The notes below the pieces were generated by a model. The model saw nothing but the letters and a program-made list of their open reading frames with translations, was not told where the DNA came from and did no database searches. A stretch of DNA of 64,000 bases. Source: Dysidea avara (taxonomy: Eukaryota > Porifera > Demospongiae > Dictyoceratida > Dysideidae). Location of the stretch: assembly GCF_963678975.1 (NCBI RefSeq), contig NC_089277.1, positions 20,429,440 through 20,493,439 of the forward strand, in the 5' to 3' direction. How positions within the stretch are numbered: position 1 is the stretch's first letter; the number at the start of each line of letters is the position of its first letter. Of this stretch, positions 61,273 to 64,000 are shown one piece after another. A program made the translations under genes and the position numbers.

Positions 61273-62140
61273 TTTTGTACTGCCTCTTATAACTAGACAA
61301 CGTGTAAAATGAATCCATATGGTACTTATATTGGTAGTGGTTCCCCTTCTCTTCAACACAAACCAAACAGAATTTCACTAGCCTTTACCGTTTTATAGCT
61401 ACGTGAAATTCTTTCCAGAGCGCTTAAATCGAAACTAGTCCTTCATCTTTACCACTAGAGCGCTGGAAATTGCGCTAAATATACTAAAGGTTACAACTCA
61501 TATATCTATGAAAAGTATTAATCCATAGCTTACATTGATAAGAAGTAAGCCCTGAAAGTGTGTTTCACTAACCAAACCCTCGTGTCTCCATCGCCATTAC
61601 TCGTGAAGCCATAGTGCTACGGACAAAATCTCTTCATAGTCCTGTAGAGAATTTATCTGCCTATATATCTCCGTGCAAAATTTGAAGCTTTTACGGCTAT
61701 CGCTCAAAAACTAGTTTTATTTTTAGTAAACATGTACAAAGATTGCGTGCACCCAACATTATTGATATAATAACCACACAAATTCCTATTAACCGCAATC
61801 ACCAACTTTTCAAAATAACATGTCATAAACGCTGTTCAAAACACAAAGAAGCTCTGTTTTCTCTTCTTCACACACGGGAATAGCTTCTTGCTACGCCTGG
61901 AGTCTCCAGCAAGCCGCTCTTCATTAGGTTACGCTAGGCACGCCATCATCAGCAGCTTGTAAAGCCTTGTGATTCCAGCTGGTAACATAGTCCCCTACAT
62001 AAGCAGCTTACAATTACAATACAAACTACCAGCATACCCTATCACTCAAGAAAACAAGGCACGAACGCATGTTAGCTACAAGTGAAACATGCGTTCACAC
62101 TTGTCGCCTTATAATAACAATATGACGTGACGTGGTGAAC
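61273..62140. other. Stretch between fossil gene and LINE
   Basis: No exon recognised. The part next to 62140 may be the 5' UTR and internal promoter of the LINE, but its 5' boundary is not visible. Confidence 0.4.
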
Positions 62141-64000
62141 ATGGCGTCTCCTCATCGCCCTCAAGAGCAATATGCTAAACCGCCGCCGTGTTGGCCACGT
62201 TTGGATGACATTCTTCGTAACCGTTTAGCCTGGCTACACCACTCGATCGGCAGGGATGTGTTGAGTCCTGCTGAAGGTGCTGGAGAGTTTTCTCACATTG
62301 TGAGTGACCTTCTATTGGAGTATGAAGTGATAACTTTGCCAACCTGTAACGGACGCCATCGTCCTCGTAGAATGGAAACAATTTTGAAGAACCTTACTGA
62401 CATGAAGAACGCTTCTCGTAGACATATGGAGGGCGATGACGGGAATTTTATTACACTGGTGCGAACGCACAATAAAGTTTTAAAATGTCATCGCCGCCAG
62501 CAAATCACTAGGGAAATGTGTAAGAATGAGCAGGAGTTCCGAAAGAATCCCTGGAAGTATGTTCACAAGAAGTTACAACCATCTGATAATCCTGATCCAT
62601 CTTTCGATCATAGCTCTGCTACCAGTTACTTTAAGGAAACTTACTCTGATAGTACAGTTACTTACAACAAATTACCGGATTGGACCCATGAATTTATACC
62701 TGATTGTGATCCGTCATTATTCAACACAGAGAAGATCACTCCTGGATTAGTGAAATCTACATTGAAACACTGCTCTATGCAGTCTGCTCCAGGAATGGAT
62801 GGCATCACCTATTATCATCTCTACCACCTTCCGTCAAGTCATCATTTCATGGCTACCCTGTTTAATAAATTACTTGAGACAGGAACTGCTCCACCTAGCT
62901 GGGGAGTTGCCCGGTTAAGGCTTATTCATAAATCTGGTGATACCAGTGATCCATCTCACTTCCGTCCAATTGCCCTTACCTGTGTGGTGGGGAAGTTATT
63001 CCATAAGATTCTGAGCCGCCATCTTGAGATTTACTTGAGAGCAAACAATGTTATAGATACTAGTATCCAGAAGGGTTTTGTTTCTGGCTTGCAGGGCGTG
63101 TTTGAGTACATATACTCTCTATCTGCTATCATGGAGGATGCTTTGACAAATAGAAAGCCACTGATGATGACTTTCCTCGATTTGAAGAATGCTTTCGGCT
63201 CTGTATCCCACCAACTGATTTTCAATATGCTGGAAGCAGTAAAAGTGCCACCTTCTTTTAAAGATTACGTTCAATCCTTTTATTCACAGTTGTTTGTCAT
63301 CGTTAAGGGTAATTCTTGGGAAACAGACCAGATACCTTTTAAACGAGGTGTTTTTCAGGGAGACACACTCTCTCCTATAATCTTCCTACTTGTGTTCAAC
63401 CCTGTTCTCAAGCTAGCAGAGTCATTGAACTCCTCCTACGGCTATCAGTTTCAGTTGAAGATCAAGGACACTGAGATGCTTCCACCTGTTGGTACCTATG
63501 TGTATATAAAATGGACTGAGGACAATGGAGAATTGCCAGGACGGTACAAAGCTTATGTTGATGAGTACTACACAGATGGATCTTGTAAAATTGTGTACAG
63601 TGAAGATAATGGACAAGTGGTATATGAAACAGTTGATCTCAATAGGACGCAGTGGCTACCCTGTTCTAAAAGAGCTAGGAAATTCGTTCCTCTTGAGACA
63701 GATCCGGTCACCAGTAAAGCTAAATGGAGGCCTTCATTGAAAGTAGTTAACTCCAGTGGGCATTCAGTGATGGGTTATGCTGATGATGTTACGTTGGTTT
63801 CTGATAACTTTGATATACATGTTAGTGTTCTTCAAACAGTTGACCGTAGAGCATGTGACCTGGATCTATCTTTCAAACCTGTGAAGTGTATATCGTACCT
63901 ATTCGACGGCTATAAGTGTTTGCAGAAAGGAATAGTTCTATCTAAAGGTGTTACAAGGTCAATTACTGAAGGCGGTACAAAGTTTTTGGGAAAGCTCATT
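62141..64000 (+). CDS. LINE reverse transcriptase with Tudor-like insert, open to the window edge
   Basis: From ATG at 62141 the frame stays open for 620 codons and runs off the window. The reverse transcriptase blocks are in order: SAPGMDGITYYHL, FRPIALTCVVGKLFHKIL, QKGFVSGLQG, motif A TFLDLKNAFGSV (about residue 345), motif B GVFQGDTLSPIIF (about 405) and motif C GYADDVTLVS (about 545). The catalytic aspartates of A and C are present. The QGD-LSP and LTC blocks fit R2/NeSL- or CR1-like non-LTR elements rather than LTR elements. Between B and C lies an extra ~60 residues (about 450-505) beginning VGTYVYIKWTEDNGELPGRY and containing YYTDGSCKIVYSED and ETVDLNRTQWLP, resembling a Tudor/agenet fold. 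No break in 1.86 kb suggests a young copy. The endonuclease would lie downstream or is absent. Confidence 0.85.
   Translation, partial: MASPHRPQEQYAKPPPCWPRLDDILRNRLAWLHHSIGRDVLSPAEGAGEFSHIVSDLLLEYEVITLPTCNGRHRPRRMETILKNLTDMKNASRRHMEGDDGNFITLVRTHNKVLKCHRRQQITREMCKNEQEFRKNPWKYVHKKLQPSDNPDPSFDHSSATSYFKETYSDSTVTYNKLPDWTHEFIPDCDPSLFNTEKITPGLVKSTLKHCSMQSAPGMDGITYYHLYHLPSSHHFMATLFNKLLETGTAPPSWGVARLRLIHKSGDTSDPSHFRPIALTCVVGKLFHKILSRHLEIYLRANNVIDTSIQKGFVSGLQGVFEYIYSLSAIMEDALTNRKPLMMTFLDLKNAFGSVSHQLIFNMLEAVKVPPSFKDYVQSFYSQLFVIVKGNSWETDQIPFKRGVFQGDTLSPIIFLLVFNPVLKLAESLNSSYGYQFQLKIKDTEMLPPVGTYVYIKWTEDNGELPGRYKAYVDEYYTDGSCKIVYSEDNGQVVYETVDLNRTQWLPCSKRARKFVPLETDPVTSKAKWRPSLKVVNSSGHSVMGYADDVTLVSDNFDIHVSVLQTVDRRACDLDLSFKPVKCISYLFDGYKCLQKGIVLSKGVTRSITEGGTKFLGKLI

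Overview
The window looks like AT-rich, intron-bearing DNA from a lower metazoan, most likely a demosponge. This rests on four things: a Death-domain/ankyrin gene built from one-repeat exons; Ig/ephrin-receptor-like/EGF/protease and EMI/EGF extracellular mosaics; short introns with ordinary GT-AG sites; and very dense DNA transposons and MITEs. The species is an inference. All domain names come from motif reading, since no search could be run.

Layout. 1-3339 (+) is the 3' end of a secreted or surface gene (Ig, cysteine-rich repeats, EGF, inactive trypsin fold). 3340-16459 holds no complete gene: one orphan EGF exon near 8.6 kb, then a graveyard of MITEs, foldback elements, a hAT remnant and microsatellites. 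16460-24302 is a complete-looking KDZ-type (Kyakuja/Dileera/Zisupton) DNA transposon with diverged inverted ends and a perfect 8-bp target duplication. It carries a five-exon transposase gene with one stop codon (-) and a divergent intact accessory gene (+). 24587-29997 is a three-layer nest: a palindrome-ended element holds an ISL2EU-like transposon (THAP/DDE transposase on -, SWIM/YqaJ/PHD protein on +), and a CACTG-ended MITE has landed on its right edge. 30512-31196 (-) is the start of a secreted EMI-domain gene.

35144-51012 (-) is the main host gene. It has a Death domain, a ~250-residue unassigned middle region, and sixteen ankyrin exons plus a terminal repeat exon. Fifteen ankyrin exons are exactly 99 bp and phase 0. 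Every junction I checked is in phase, giving about 917 residues. Its introns hold a 1.3-kb hAT element, a LINE tail, SINE-like sequence and several TA-flanked MITEs.

51013-64000 is again mobile-element country: more MITEs, an unusual 33-bp direct repeat around a foldback cluster, a broken copy of a multicopy Cys-rich gene split by a hAT MITE with an 8-bp duplication, and at the right edge a LINE whose reading frame stays open to the window end. Its reverse transcriptase carries a Tudor-like insert between catalytic motifs.

The host genes point to secreted/surface recognition (Ig, EMI, EGF, pseudoprotease) and intracellular Death/ankyrin signalling. The transposon genes pair transposases with helper proteins: a WWP-motif nuclear-like protein in the KDZ element and a YqaJ nuclease in the ISL2EU element.
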